Shown here one piece after another: positions 1 through 8,054 of a stretch of DNA of 64,000 bases; position 1 is the stretch's first letter; each line of letters begins with the position of its first letter. Source of the DNA: Flavobacteriaceae bacterium (lineage in GTDB: Bacteria > Bacteroidota > Bacteroidia > Flavobacteriales > Flavobacteriaceae); contig JAITMD010000019.1 of NCBI GenBank assembly GCA_031277535.1, positions 62,001-126,000 on the forward strand, in the 5' to 3' direction. The notes beneath the pieces are model-generated. The model saw nothing but the letters and a program-made list of their open reading frames with translations. It had not been told where the DNA came from and made no database searches. Both the position numbers and the translations under genes were made by a program.

Positions 1-308
1 AAAAGTTAAAACAACGTTGGGGATTAACGTCTAATTTTCAACTGGTAATTATAATAACAGTTTTTGCTATTACAGGGTCTACTGCTGCATATATTGCAAA
101 GCCGATTCTCGGATTTTTAGGAATTACAAAAGATGTTATGCATCCTGTTTTCTTTTGGATATTATACGTTTTAATTATATTTCCTATATATAAGGTCATT
201 TTAATTTGTATTGGTACTTTGTTTGGACAACATAGATTTTTTTGGAATTTTGTTATGAAAATGCTTAGAAGAATGGGACTTGGTTCTATTGTACCAAAAG
301 ATAAATAA
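1..308 (+). CDS. DUF6787 family membrane protein (3' part)
   Basis: The reading frame is open from base 3 to a TAA at 306-308, and its start lies before the window. The visible 101 residues begin KLKQRWGLTSNFQ and contain two hydrophobic stretches (about residues 13-35 and 47-72), then a basic tail ending GLGSIVPKDK. This pattern (KLKxRWGL at the front, a GQHRFFWNF motif between the second helix and a basic C-terminus) matches the small membrane family DUF6787 of Bacteroidota as I remember it. Family members are about 100 residues, so only the first few residues should be missing. Function is unknown. A bidirectional hairpin terminator follows directly. Confidence 0.7.
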   Translation, partial: KLKQRWGLTSNFQLVIIITVFAITGSTAAYIAKPILGFLGITKDVMHPVFFWILYVLIIFPIYKVILICIGTLFGQHRFFWNFVMKMLRRMGLGSIVPKDK

Positions 309-326
309 TAGAATAAATAATTATAT

Positions 327-362
327 AAAAAGCTGTAGTTTTATTTGAACTACAGCTTTTTT
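327..362. terminator. Bidirectional hairpin terminator
   Basis: Inverted repeat AAAGCTGTAGTT / AACTACAGCTTT with a short AT loop, flanked by A-runs on the left and T-runs on the right. It can end both the rightward DUF6787 transcript and the leftward dnaA cluster transcript. Confidence 0.85.
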
Positions 363-411
363 GTTATAAGGTTTGATATAAACTAATTGGATTACTGTTA
401 AGTAGGTTATA

Positions 412-1149
412 TTAGTTTTTATGAATAATGAAAATACAAGGGCGTTTATGTAAATCTACTTTTGTATTTTTCCATTGAGCAGCTGGTTTAGTTTGTATAT
501 ATTCTGTTTCTAAAGTAATATCACAAGCAACACAAACTAAAGTGTTCGGATTCAAAATAGTAGTTAAGTCTTGTAGTAGCTGATTGTTTCTATAAGGAGT
601 TTCAATAAATAATTGAGATTGATTCTTTTCGAAAGAAAGCTTTTCTAAATTTTTCAAAGCATTCTTTTTTTCTCCTTTATCAATAGGTAGATAACCATTG
701 AAAGCAAAACTTTGTCCGTTCATTCCTGATGCCATAATAGACAATAAAATAGATGATGGTCCTACAAGAGGTGTCACTTTTATATTTGCTCTATGAGCCA
801 GATCAACAATTACAGCTCCTGGATCTGCTACTCCAGGACATCCTGCTTCACTCATTACCCCAACACTTTTTCCTTCTATTAGTGGTTTGATGTATTCTTT
901 ATATTCACTACTTTCTGTATGTTTGTTTAATGGAAGTAATATAAGTTCTGACTGTTTTTTTTCAGGGCAAATACTTTTGATAAATCTTCTCGCTGTTTTT
1001 TCGTTTTCAACAACAAAAATATCTAACATTTCAATGACGCGTTTTACTGTATGAGGTAATACATCAAGAGGATTGTTGGTTTCTCCTAAAGTAATAGGAA
1101 TTAAGTAAAGAGTGCCTTTTTGTATATCGTTATTCATTTTTATAAACAA
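412..1149 (-). CDS. RsmI-like tetrapyrrole-methylase-family SAM-dependent methyltransferase
   Basis: 245 residues with the fold signatures of the RsmI branch of the tetrapyrrole methylase family: a GTLYLIPITLG start strand (residues 12-22), the glycine-rich SEAGCPGVADPG loop (100-111) and PLVGPSS (127-133). RsmI 2'-O-methylates C1402 of 16S rRNA. This protein is about 40 residues shorter than E. coli RsmI and lacks its C-terminal domain; Bacteroidota often carry such a short paralogue, whose substrate is less certain. It is the last gene of the leftward dnaA cluster, 75 bases after the phosphatase gene, with its own -7 element at 1164-1171. An internal Met (residue 5) is an equally good start. 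Confidence 0.85.
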   Translation of the reverse strand: MFIKMNNDIQKGTLYLIPITLGETNNPLDVLPHTVKRVIEMLDIFVVENEKTARRFIKSICPEKKQSELILLPLNKHTESSEYKEYIKPLIEGKSVGVMSEAGCPGVADPGAVIVDLAHRANIKVTPLVGPSSILLSIMASGMNGQSFAFNGYLPIDKGEKKNALKNLEKLSFEKNQSQLFIETPYRNNQLLQDLTTILNPNTLVCVACDITLETEYIQTKPAAQWKNTKVDLHKRPCIFIIHKN

Positions 1150-1163
1150 TGTATAGTAAGTTG

Positions 1164-1171
1164 CAAATTTA
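1164..1171 (-). promoter_or_regulatory. Candidate -7 element (TAAATTTG)
   Basis: Exact match to the Bacteroidota -7 consensus TAnnTTTG on the minus strand, 14 bases before the start of the RsmI-like gene. No clear TTG lies 19-20 bases further upstream, so this may be a weak internal promoter. Confidence 0.45.
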
Positions 1172-1224
1172 GGGATTAAGTAGGGGGAAAAAAATAAAGG
1201 AAGAAATTACTTTCCTCCTTTTAC

Positions 1225-1686
1225 TTATTTTGAAATTAAATCTCTTTGTATTACGGTGCAAGCATCGTCTAATAGTTTAAAAACGTGATAGAAACCTCCT
1301 GGGCCACCAAAATAAGGATCTGGAACTTCCTCATTGCTACCAGGGTGTAATTCATTTAGTATTAATTTTACTTTTTGTTTAACTGTTTCATTAGGAGCCA
1401 ATTTAATTACATTGTCATAATTTGATTGATCCATTACATAAATACGGTCAAAAGTTTCAAAGTCCTCTGTTGTAAACTGTCGAGCTCTTTGTTTAGTTAA
1501 ATCAATATTATAATGTTGAGCTACCTCAATAGATCTTGGATCTGGTAATTGTCCTATATGCCACGCTCCTGTACCTGCTGAATCAACAAGGTAAGAATCA
1601 GAGGGTAATTTTGATTGCATAATTCCTTCTGCTAAGGGCGATCGGCAGATATTGCCTAAACATACCATCAAAATCTTTGTTTTCAT
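1225..1686 (-). CDS. Low-molecular-weight protein-tyrosine phosphatase
   Basis: 153 residues, the normal size for the family. The P-loop CLGNICRS (C9 nucleophile, R15) lies at the N-terminus and the general-acid motif DPYFGG at residues 123-128 (D123). These enzymes dephosphorylate phosphotyrosine proteins in the cytoplasm. The start codon overlaps the dnaA stop by one base (TAATG), so translation is probably coupled. Related enzymes include arsenate reductases, but that branch needs extra redox cysteines, and this gene is 9.7 kb from the arsenic operon; I favour a phosphatase role. A possible target is the tyrosine kinase at 38.2-40.6 kb, but this is inference only. Confidence 0.92.
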   Translation of the reverse strand: MKTKILMVCLGNICRSPLAEGIMQSKLPSDSYLVDSAGTGAWHIGQLPDPRSIEVAQHYNIDLTKQRARQFTTEDFETFDRIYVMDQSNYDNVIKLAPNETVKQKVKLILNELHPGSNEEVPDPYFGGPGGFYHVFKLLDDACTVIQRDLISK

Positions 1687-3125
1687 TACATAGTGAATTT
1701 CTTATTGATATCCTCGTAATATTTTTTAAACTCTTTATCTGTAGAAAGTAAGTTATCTACTGTTTTACAAGCATGTAATACAGTAGCATGATCACGATCT
1801 CCTAATTGAGATCCAATACTTGCTAAAGATGCTTTAGTATATTTTTTAGCAAAGAACATAGCAAGTTGTCTTGCTTGTACAATGTTTCTTTTTCTTGTTT
1901 TAGAGCAAAGTGTTTCAGTGTCCATTTGGAAATAATCAGAAACTACCTTTTGGATGTAATCCATAGAGATTTCTTTCTTCACGCTCTTCACAAATTTCTC
2001 AACAACTTGTCTTGCTAAGTCTAATGTTACATCGCGTTTAATGAAAGAAGATTGAGCAATTAAAGAAATAATAGCTCCTTCTAATTCTCTAATATTTGAT
2101 TTTACATTTCTTGCAACGTATTCTATAATTTCTTCAGGCATTTCAACACCGTCTCTAAATAGAATGCCTTTTACAATTTTTACTCTTGTTTCAAGATCTG
2201 GATGAGAAATCTCTGCTGATAATCCCCATTTGAAACGTGATAATAAACGTTGTTCAATATCTTGCATATCTACTGGCGCTTTATCAGATGTAAGAATTAC
2301 TTGCTTTCCATTTTGGTGTAAGTAATTAAAGATGTGGAAGAAAATATCCTGAGTACCTGATTTACCAGATAAGAATTGGATATCATCGACAATTAGTACA
2401 TCAATTAACTGATAGAAATAAATAAAATCGTTTCTTGTATTTTTTCGAACAGAATCAACATATTGTTGTGTAAATACTTCAGCAGAAATATACAACACTG
2501 TTTTTTCTGGATATAAATCTTTTACTTCAACACCTATAGCTTGAGCTAAGTGTGTTTTTCCTAAACCAACTCCTCCAAAGATTAATAAAGGGTTGAAAGA
2601 AGTTCCTCCTGGTTTTTGAGCTACAGCCATACCTGCTGAACGCGCTAAACGGTTTGAATCTCCTTCTAAGAAATTGTCAAAAGAATAGTTTGAGTTTAAT
2701 TGAGACTCAATCTTTACATTTCTTATTCCAGGGATTACAAAAGGATTCTTTAATTCAGGATTCTTGTTTTGTACAGGGACATCAAGTTCCTGTGTTTTTA
2801 CAGGACTTCTCTGTGCACTTGGTAATTGTTCAGTATAAGGTTGTTTGTTTCCAGTTGTGTTTTCCATCTGGATTTTATACAGAAGTTTTGCTTCTGGACC
2901 TAATACTTTGTTCAAAGCAACTTTTAAAATACTAACATAATGTTCTTCTAACCACTCGTAAAAAAATTTACTTGGCACTTGTATATACAGCTTATTCTCA
3001 GTAAGTTCAATCGGTTTAATCGGTGTAAACCAAGTTTTGAATGCTTGTTCTGCAATATTATCTTGAATAAAATCAAGACAATGATTCCATACAGTCTCCG
3101 CCGATCTACTTGTATATTCGTGCAT
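1686..3125 (-). CDS. dnaA: Chromosomal replication initiator protein DnaA
   Basis: 479 residues with all four DnaA domains: an N-terminal domain with TWFTPIKPI (31-39), a variable linker (about 90-140), the AAA+ ATPase with Walker A GGVGLGKT (184-191) and Walker B LIVDDIQF (244-251), and a C-terminal DNA-binding domain containing the signature GDRDHATVLHA. It binds DnaA boxes at oriC and opens the origin. It heads a leftward cluster with the phosphatase and the RsmI-like methylase. No dnaN or convincing set of DnaA boxes lies beside it, so oriC is not evident in the window. Confidence 0.98.
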   Translation of the reverse strand: MHEYTSRSAETVWNHCLDFIQDNIAEQAFKTWFTPIKPIELTENKLYIQVPSKFFYEWLEEHYVSILKVALNKVLGPEAKLLYKIQMENTTGNKQPYTEQLPSAQRSPVKTQELDVPVQNKNPELKNPFVIPGIRNVKIESQLNSNYSFDNFLEGDSNRLARSAGMAVAQKPGGTSFNPLLIFGGVGLGKTHLAQAIGVEVKDLYPEKTVLYISAEVFTQQYVDSVRKNTRNDFIYFYQLIDVLIVDDIQFLSGKSGTQDIFFHIFNYLHQNGKQVILTSDKAPVDMQDIEQRLLSRFKWGLSAEISHPDLETRVKIVKGILFRDGVEMPEEIIEYVARNVKSNIRELEGAIISLIAQSSFIKRDVTLDLARQVVEKFVKSVKKEISMDYIQKVVSDYFQMDTETLCSKTRKRNIVQARQLAMFFAKKYTKASLASIGSQLGDRDHATVLHACKTVDNLLSTDKEFKKYYEDINKKFTM

Positions 3126-3312
3126 TTTTGGTTTGAATTAAAAAAACAGTGTTATTTTTGAATGTTCTTTGTGGGATGAAAATCGTTGATGATTTCAAGG
3201 GCAAATATGTGAACAATTTTCTGTATAAAAAAACATTTTGCTCTTGTAAAAATTAAAATAATTCATTAAGTAATATGAAATGTAAACAATGCAAATAAAT
3301 TATTAGAAAAAT

Positions 3313-3720
3313 ATGATAAAATTTGACACTAAGGTACGTGTACGTTACGGTGAGACTGATCAGATGGGAGTAGTGTATCACGGAAATTATGCTCAGTTTT
3401 TTGAGATTGGAAGAGTGGAATGGCTTAGAAATCTGGGAGTTTCATATAAAAAAATGGAAGAGCTTGGAGTAATGCTTCCTGTAGTAAGTTTGACTATGAA
3501 TTATAAACGTTCTGCACGTTATGATGATGAACTTACAATACGTACAATTTTTAAAAAACAGTCAGGAGTTAAGATTGAATTTGAGTATGAGATTTATAAT
3601 CAGGAAGATGAATTATTAACAACAGGATATTCTCTATTAGTGTTTGTAGATATGAAATCTGGTCGTCCAATTGCTGCACCGGATTATGTGAAAATTAAGT
3701 TAGAGGCATTGGCGGAATAA
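3313..3720 (+). CDS. YbgC-like acyl-CoA thioesterase (hotdog fold)
   Basis: 135 residues with the 4-hydroxybenzoyl-CoA thioesterase signature RYGETDQMGVVYHGNYAQFF near the N-terminus, where the Asp of TDQMG is the catalytic residue in YbgC/4HBT enzymes. The family hydrolyses short acyl-CoA thioesters in the cytoplasm; the exact substrate cannot be read from sequence. It is divergent from dnaA with a 187-base intergenic region and ends in a long perfect hairpin. Confidence 0.9.
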   Translation: MIKFDTKVRVRYGETDQMGVVYHGNYAQFFEIGRVEWLRNLGVSYKKMEELGVMLPVVSLTMNYKRSARYDDELTIRTIFKKQSGVKIEFEYEIYNQEDELLTTGYSLLVFVDMKSGRPIAAPDYVKIKLEALAE

Positions 3721-3768
3721 ATCTAAAACTATTCAGAGATGGAGTACTTGAATAGTTTTAGATTTATT
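3716..3768 (+). terminator. Long perfect hairpin after thioesterase gene
   Basis: Two exactly complementary 20-base arms (3716-3735 and 3749-3768) with a 13-base loop. The left arm includes the stop codon. The right side continues into T-rich sequence, so it probably ends the thioesterase transcript. Confidence 0.75.
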
Positions 3769-3793
3769 TATATTTACAAGAAAATAATAAAGA

Positions 3794-4534
3794 ATGAAAA
3801 AAGTATATTGGTATTTGATGATAGGTGGTTTTTTAAGTATTTCCTCTTATGGTCAAATTACAAAAAAAATAGACGGACGCATTAGAAGTTTTGATGGGAA
3901 AGTGGTTGATACAACTGTTTTGAATAAAACATCCAAAGAAACGACTAAAGGAGATAATACAGGATATTTTATGATGTCAAGCCAAAAGGGTGATACACTT
4001 CGTTTTCAAAGTAAAGGATTTACAATTGTAAATTATATTATTGGGGAAGAAGATATCAAAGCAGGCCGTATAAATATCATTATGACCAAGAAAGAGCAAA
4101 ACTTAGAAGAAATTATTATTACTAAAAAGGATTTCGGAAAAGACTTCTTTGAGCAAGGATATACTAAAGACTTAAGTGATGCAGAAAAATTGTATAATCA
4201 AAGTAATACTGTTTTTAGTGCGACAAAAGATTTAGGTTTAGGGATTAGTTTAGATGCGTTTTTAAGCATTATTACAGGGAAAAAGAAGAAACAAGAAGCT
4301 TCTATTGTTTATGAACAAAAGGCAAGTGCAATCAATGAAATTACAGAGATCTATCCTAAAGAGTTAATTAGAAAAGATTTGAAGATTCCTGTAGAACGAA
4401 TTGATTCTTTTCTATTGTATTTTGTGTCTCAACCAGATTATAATAAATTAAAAGTAGAGCGTTCAGAATCATATCAATTGTTTTTAGCTCATTATTACGA
4501 TGAGTTTTTAAAGATTGTAAAATTAGATAAGTAA
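3794..4534 (+). CDS. Secreted carboxypeptidase-regulatory-like domain protein
   Basis: 246 residues starting with a signal peptide (MKKVYWYLMIGGFLSISSYG, cleavage probably before QI). Residues about 25-105 look like the CarboxypepD_reg-like beta-sandwich common in Bacteroidota (IDGRIRSFDGKVV ... NTGYFMMSSQKGDTLRFQSKGF), followed by an unrecognised helical C-terminal part. Such proteins reside in the periplasm or outer membrane and are usually annotated only by this domain. No enzyme motif is visible. It stands alone between two strong hairpins. Confidence 0.75.
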   Translation: MKKVYWYLMIGGFLSISSYGQITKKIDGRIRSFDGKVVDTTVLNKTSKETTKGDNTGYFMMSSQKGDTLRFQSKGFTIVNYIIGEEDIKAGRINIIMTKKEQNLEEIIITKKDFGKDFFEQGYTKDLSDAEKLYNQSNTVFSATKDLGLGISLDAFLSIITGKKKKQEASIVYEQKASAINEITEIYPKELIRKDLKIPVERIDSFLLYFVSQPDYNKLKVERSESYQLFLAHYYDEFLKIVKLDK

Positions 4535-4554
4535 TATCTTAAACAAGAGGATAA

Positions 4555-4591
4555 AAAAAGAGTCGTTTGGAAGCTTCCAAACGACTCTTTT
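4555..4591. terminator. Bidirectional terminator between convergent genes
   Basis: Perfect 18-bp palindrome arms (AAAAGAGTCGTTTGGAAG and its complement) meeting at 4573/4574, with an A-run on the left and T-run on the right. It serves both the rightward secreted-protein gene and the leftward asparaginase operon. Confidence 0.9.
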
Positions 4592-4598
4592 ATATGTT

Positions 4599-5672
4599 TT
4601 AATACTTAAAGAACATATTTTGAATACTTTGCTTGTTCTTTGTTTGTGTTAAGGCAAGCATTAATAGTATTCTTGCTTTTTGGGGGCTTAAATCGTCTGC
4701 TACAATAAAGCCCAAAGCTTCATCATCTACTTCATTGTGTAAAGTTACTCGTCCAGCTCCTGTACGAGCTGCACGACATACTAAAATACCTGATTTAGAG
4801 GCTTCAACTAAGGCTTTTCCAACAGGAGCATTAAAATTACCATTTCCCATTCCTGCATATATAATTCCTGCAATTTTTTCTTCAATAATAGCGTTTATAG
4901 CTTTAGGGCTGGCGTCTGCATAACCATAAATAATTTCAACTTGTGGTAGCTTAGTTAACCCTTTGATATCAAATTTTTTCTCAGGAGAACGCAATGTTTT
5001 ATAGTAATAGTTTACTTTTCCATCATAGATTAAACCAATGGGACCAAAGTTTCTGGATTGAAATGTACCTGTATTCGTTGTATTGGTTTTGGTGACATCA
5101 CGGGCAGCAAAAACAGCCTCATTCATTGCTGTTACTACACCAACTCCTTTACTGCTTGGAGAGGCCGCAACCATAACAGCATCTAATAAGTTGCGGTTGC
5201 CATCTTGACTCATAGCTGTTGAAGGGCGCATTGCCCCAACTAACACAACAGGTTTGTCAGAATTAACAGTAAGTTCTAAAAAATACGCAGTTTCTTCTTG
5301 TGTATCAGTTCCATGAGTTACTACGACTCCATCAGCTTCGTTCTTTTCAAAAATCTCATTGATGCGATTACTCAATTTGAGCCATGTTTCAATATTCATA
5401 TCTTGACTTCCAATTTGAGCGATTTGTTCTCCCTTTATCTTTGCAATATCATGCATTTGAGGTACTGCATTTAAAAGATCATCGATAGGAACTTTACCTG
5501 CTGTATAAGCAGCTTTAGTAGATGATTCTCCAGAACCTGCTATCGTTCCACCAGTAGCTAAAATAATAACACGTGGTTCAGTAGTATGATCTGTTTTTAC
5601 TTTGTTTTTTGCTTGTGCTTGAACTTGAAAAACAAATAAGACACTAAATACAATTGTTAGTATTTTCTTCAT
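4599..5672 (-). CDS. ansB: Type II (periplasmic) L-asparaginase
   Basis: 357 residues. An N-terminal signal peptide (MKKILTIVFSVLFVFQVQAQA) sends it to the periplasm. Both asparaginase active-site signatures are present: ATGGTIAGSG (39-48, nucleophile T43) and HGTDT (120-124). It hydrolyses asparagine to aspartate and ammonia. It lies 11 bases downstream of the aspartate ammonia-lyase gene, so one leftward transcript probably encodes asparagine to aspartate to fumarate catabolism, with uptake of aspartate in between. Confidence 0.95.
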   Translation of the reverse strand: MKKILTIVFSVLFVFQVQAQAKNKVKTDHTTEPRVIILATGGTIAGSGESSTKAAYTAGKVPIDDLLNAVPQMHDIAKIKGEQIAQIGSQDMNIETWLKLSNRINEIFEKNEADGVVVTHGTDTQEETAYFLELTVNSDKPVVLVGAMRPSTAMSQDGNRNLLDAVMVAASPSSKGVGVVTAMNEAVFAARDVTKTNTTNTGTFQSRNFGPIGLIYDGKVNYYYKTLRSPEKKFDIKGLTKLPQVEIIYGYADASPKAINAIIEEKIAGIIYAGMGNGNFNAPVGKALVEASKSGILVCRAARTGAGRVTLHNEVDDEALGFIVADDLSPQKARILLMLALTQTKNKQSIQNMFFKY

Positions 5673-5683
5673 TGTTGAGTTGT

Positions 5684-7093
5684 TTAAGAGTTAATTAATT
5701 TTGGATGAATTAAATTTTCTAATGAATAGATTTCATCCCACTTCTCTTGTGTAATCAATTGACGTTCCAAAACAACTATTTCATGGATATTTTTACCTGA
5801 TAAAAGAGCTTCTCCTGCAATACTGGCACAAGTTTCGTACCCCAAAATAGGATTTAATTGTGTTACAATACCAATGCTTCCCATTACTAAGTTTGCACAA
5901 TGTTCTTCATTAGCTGTAATACCTACAACACATTTGTCTATTAAAGTTTGAATAGCTTTACCTAAATATTCCAAAGAAGTAAACATTGCAAAACCAATTA
6001 CTGGTTCCATTACATTAAGTTGTAACTGCCCAGCTTCTGATGCCATTGTTACAGTTAAATCTTGACCAATAACATAAAAACAAGTTTGGTTTACAACTTC
6101 AGGAATTACTGGGTTTACTTTTCCAGGCATAATAGAAGATCCTGGTTGTCGAGCAGGTAAATTAATTTCATTAAATCCTGTACGTGGACCAGAACTCAAT
6201 AAACGCAAATCGTTACATATTTTAGAGATTTTTACTGCTGCACGTTTTAATGTACCCATAATTTGTACATATGCACCCGTATCACTTGTTGCTTCAATTA
6301 AATCAGGAGACAAAGTAAGTGGTAGATTGGTTTCTTTGGCTAAGTAATTAACACATAGCTCTGGATATCCTTCAGGGGCGTTTACTTTTGTACCAATCGC
6401 TGTAGCTCCCATATTAACTTCTAAAACAAGTTTTTGTACTTCGCGTATGCGTTGAACATCTTCTCCAATTGTCGTTGCAAAAGCATTAAACTCTTGTCCT
6501 AATGTCATTGGTACTGCATCTTGCAATTGGGTACGTCCCATTTTTAATACACGATCAAATTCTTTGCCTTTGGCAGCAAAAGCTTGTTGTAAGTTTTCTA
6601 ACGTTTGACAGAAAGTCTCTATTTTGTTATAAAGTGCTATTCTAAAAGCCGAAGGATAAGCATCATTTGTTGATTGAGAACAATTCACATGATTGTTTGG
6701 ATGTACAAATTGGTACTGTCCTTTCTCATGACCTAAGTATTCCAAAGCTACATTGGCAATTACCTCATTGGCATTCATATTAACAGAAGTTCCTGCACCA
6801 CCTTGTATTAAATCACTTACAAATTGATCATCATATTTTCCAGCTATTACTTCATCACAAGCAAAACAAATAGCTTCCGTTATTTTTGAATCTAAAACAC
6901 CACAATCTTTATTTGCTAAAGCAGCAGCTTTTTTTACCCAACCTAATGCTTTGATTAAACCACTTTCTGAACGAAGAGTTATTCCTGTAATATTGAAGTT
7001 TTCTACGGCTCTGAAAGTCTGTACACCGTAATAAAGATTGTTAGGAATATCTAATTCTCCCAAAAAATCATGTTCTTTTCTTGTACTTTTCAT
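5684..7093 (-). CDS. aspA: Aspartate ammonia-lyase
   Basis: 469 residues, full length for the fumarase/aspartase superfamily. The family signature GSSIMPGKVN is at 318-327, with its catalytic Ser in the flexible loop, and SQSTNDAYP at 139-147 is the substrate-binding STND motif. It converts aspartate to fumarate plus ammonia in the cytoplasm. First gene of the aspA-ansB operon; the 331-base region upstream carries its control sequences. Fumarase C is a relative, but the pairing with asparaginase supports aspartase. Confidence 0.95.
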   Translation of the reverse strand: MKSTRKEHDFLGELDIPNNLYYGVQTFRAVENFNITGITLRSESGLIKALGWVKKAAALANKDCGVLDSKITEAICFACDEVIAGKYDDQFVSDLIQGGAGTSVNMNANEVIANVALEYLGHEKGQYQFVHPNNHVNCSQSTNDAYPSAFRIALYNKIETFCQTLENLQQAFAAKGKEFDRVLKMGRTQLQDAVPMTLGQEFNAFATTIGEDVQRIREVQKLVLEVNMGATAIGTKVNAPEGYPELCVNYLAKETNLPLTLSPDLIEATSDTGAYVQIMGTLKRAAVKISKICNDLRLLSSGPRTGFNEINLPARQPGSSIMPGKVNPVIPEVVNQTCFYVIGQDLTVTMASEAGQLQLNVMEPVIGFAMFTSLEYLGKAIQTLIDKCVVGITANEEHCANLVMGSIGIVTQLNPILGYETCASIAGEALLSGKNIHEIVVLERQLITQEKWDEIYSLENLIHPKLINS

Positions 7094-7424
7094 TTGTTTA
7101 CGTTTTAGATTATTACATTTACTACATCAACTTTTTTGTGTTTTACAAATTGATGTAACAACTTTTTAGAAAATAAGATATTGTACACCATTTAAAAAAA
7201 TAAAAGTAGAATGAATAAGAAATAATCTACTTCAGTATGTTCAAAAAAGAGTTGATAATAGCTCTTGCAGTTAAATTTACAAATAAAAAGAGTTAGTATG
7301 TATTATCTTTAAGTATTATTTATTAAAAGGGAAGTATAAATAAGATAGGTGTTTTATGATTGATTGTTTCTGTTATTTATACTTGTGTTTATTGCGAAAA
7401 ATATAATAAAATGTTCAGAAATTT
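7094..7424. other. Intergenic region upstream of aspA
   Basis: 331 bases without a gene. It contains the leftward terminator of the ribD-yigZ unit at 7243-7266 and must contain the aspA promoter. The nearest match to a -7 element (TCAATTTG on the minus strand near 7146) has one mismatch, so I do not call it. Confidence 0.5.
7243..7266 (-). terminator. Leftward hairpin terminator after yigZ
   Basis: On the minus strand a 7-bp stem (AAGAGCT / AACTCTT with one G-U pair) and a 6-base loop are followed by a run of six T. Its position 160 bases after yigZ fits the end of the ribD-yigZ transcript. Confidence 0.5.
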
Positions 7425-8054
7425 TTAGTTGTAAGTTGAATCTGTAGGCTCGATAACTTTTACTTCATAATATGGGACAAATGCTTCTAAAGCTTGCTCA
7501 TATTCACTTTTGCGAATAGATAGTTCTATTTCACAACTCATTTCCATTTTTTGAGCTATAATAGTTAAGTTTTTTTCTTTGATTACTCGCATTACATTAT
7601 TCATGTCTTTGTATTCAAAACGTACCTTAAAGTTTTTGTCAATAGTGCGTTCAACAATTTCTGCTACTTCCATAGCCATTTGAGCCGCTGCACGATAAGC
7701 AGTAATTAATCCACCAACACCTAATTTGATTCCTCCAAAGTAGCGTACCACAACAATTAATATATTAGTGACGTCAAATGATTGTATCTGTCCATAGATT
7801 GGAGCTCCAGCTGTATTACTTGGTTCCCCGTCATCATTAGCACGATAATAAATTTGTTCTGCTCCCAATTGAAAAGCATAGCACCAATGACGTGCATTGT
7901 AATGTTCTTTTTTTATACGGTCAATAATCTCTTTAACTTCTTCTTCTTTTTCAATAGGGAAGGCATAACCAAAGAATTTACTATTTTTTTCTTTGTATAA
8001 TACTTCTTCTGTTGGAATGCTAATTGTTTTATAGGAATCTAATGTTTCTGCCAT
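7425..8054 (-). CDS. YigZ/IMPACT family protein
   Basis: 209 residues with the IMPACT (UPF0029) core: NARHWCYAF, GEPSNTAGAPI and VVVRYFGGIKLGVGGL, then a smaller C-terminal alpha/beta domain. Family members are linked to translation control (IMPACT inhibits the eIF2 kinase GCN2 in eukaryotes); the bacterial role is poorly defined. The start codon overlaps the ribD stop by one base (TAATG), which indicates co-translation. Confidence 0.9.
   Translation of the reverse strand: MAETLDSYKTISIPTEEVLYKEKNSKFFGYAFPIEKEEEVKEIIDRIKKEHYNARHWCYAFQLGAEQIYYRANDDGEPSNTAGAPIYGQIQSFDVTNILIVVVRYFGGIKLGVGGLITAYRAAAQMAMEVAEIVERTIDKNFKVRFEYKDMNNVMRVIKEKNLTIIAQKMEMSCEIELSIRKSEYEQALEAFVPYYEVKVIEPTDSTYN

Noticed and set aside
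1225..1686. Phosphatase as the missing arsenate reductase
   Set aside because: It is far from the ars operon, coupled to dnaA, and shows the phosphatase signatures without a clear redox cysteine pair.
3126..3312. Origin of replication next to dnaA
   Set aside because: Only poor matches to TTATCCACA are seen (best 7 of 9), with no cluster and no dnaN.
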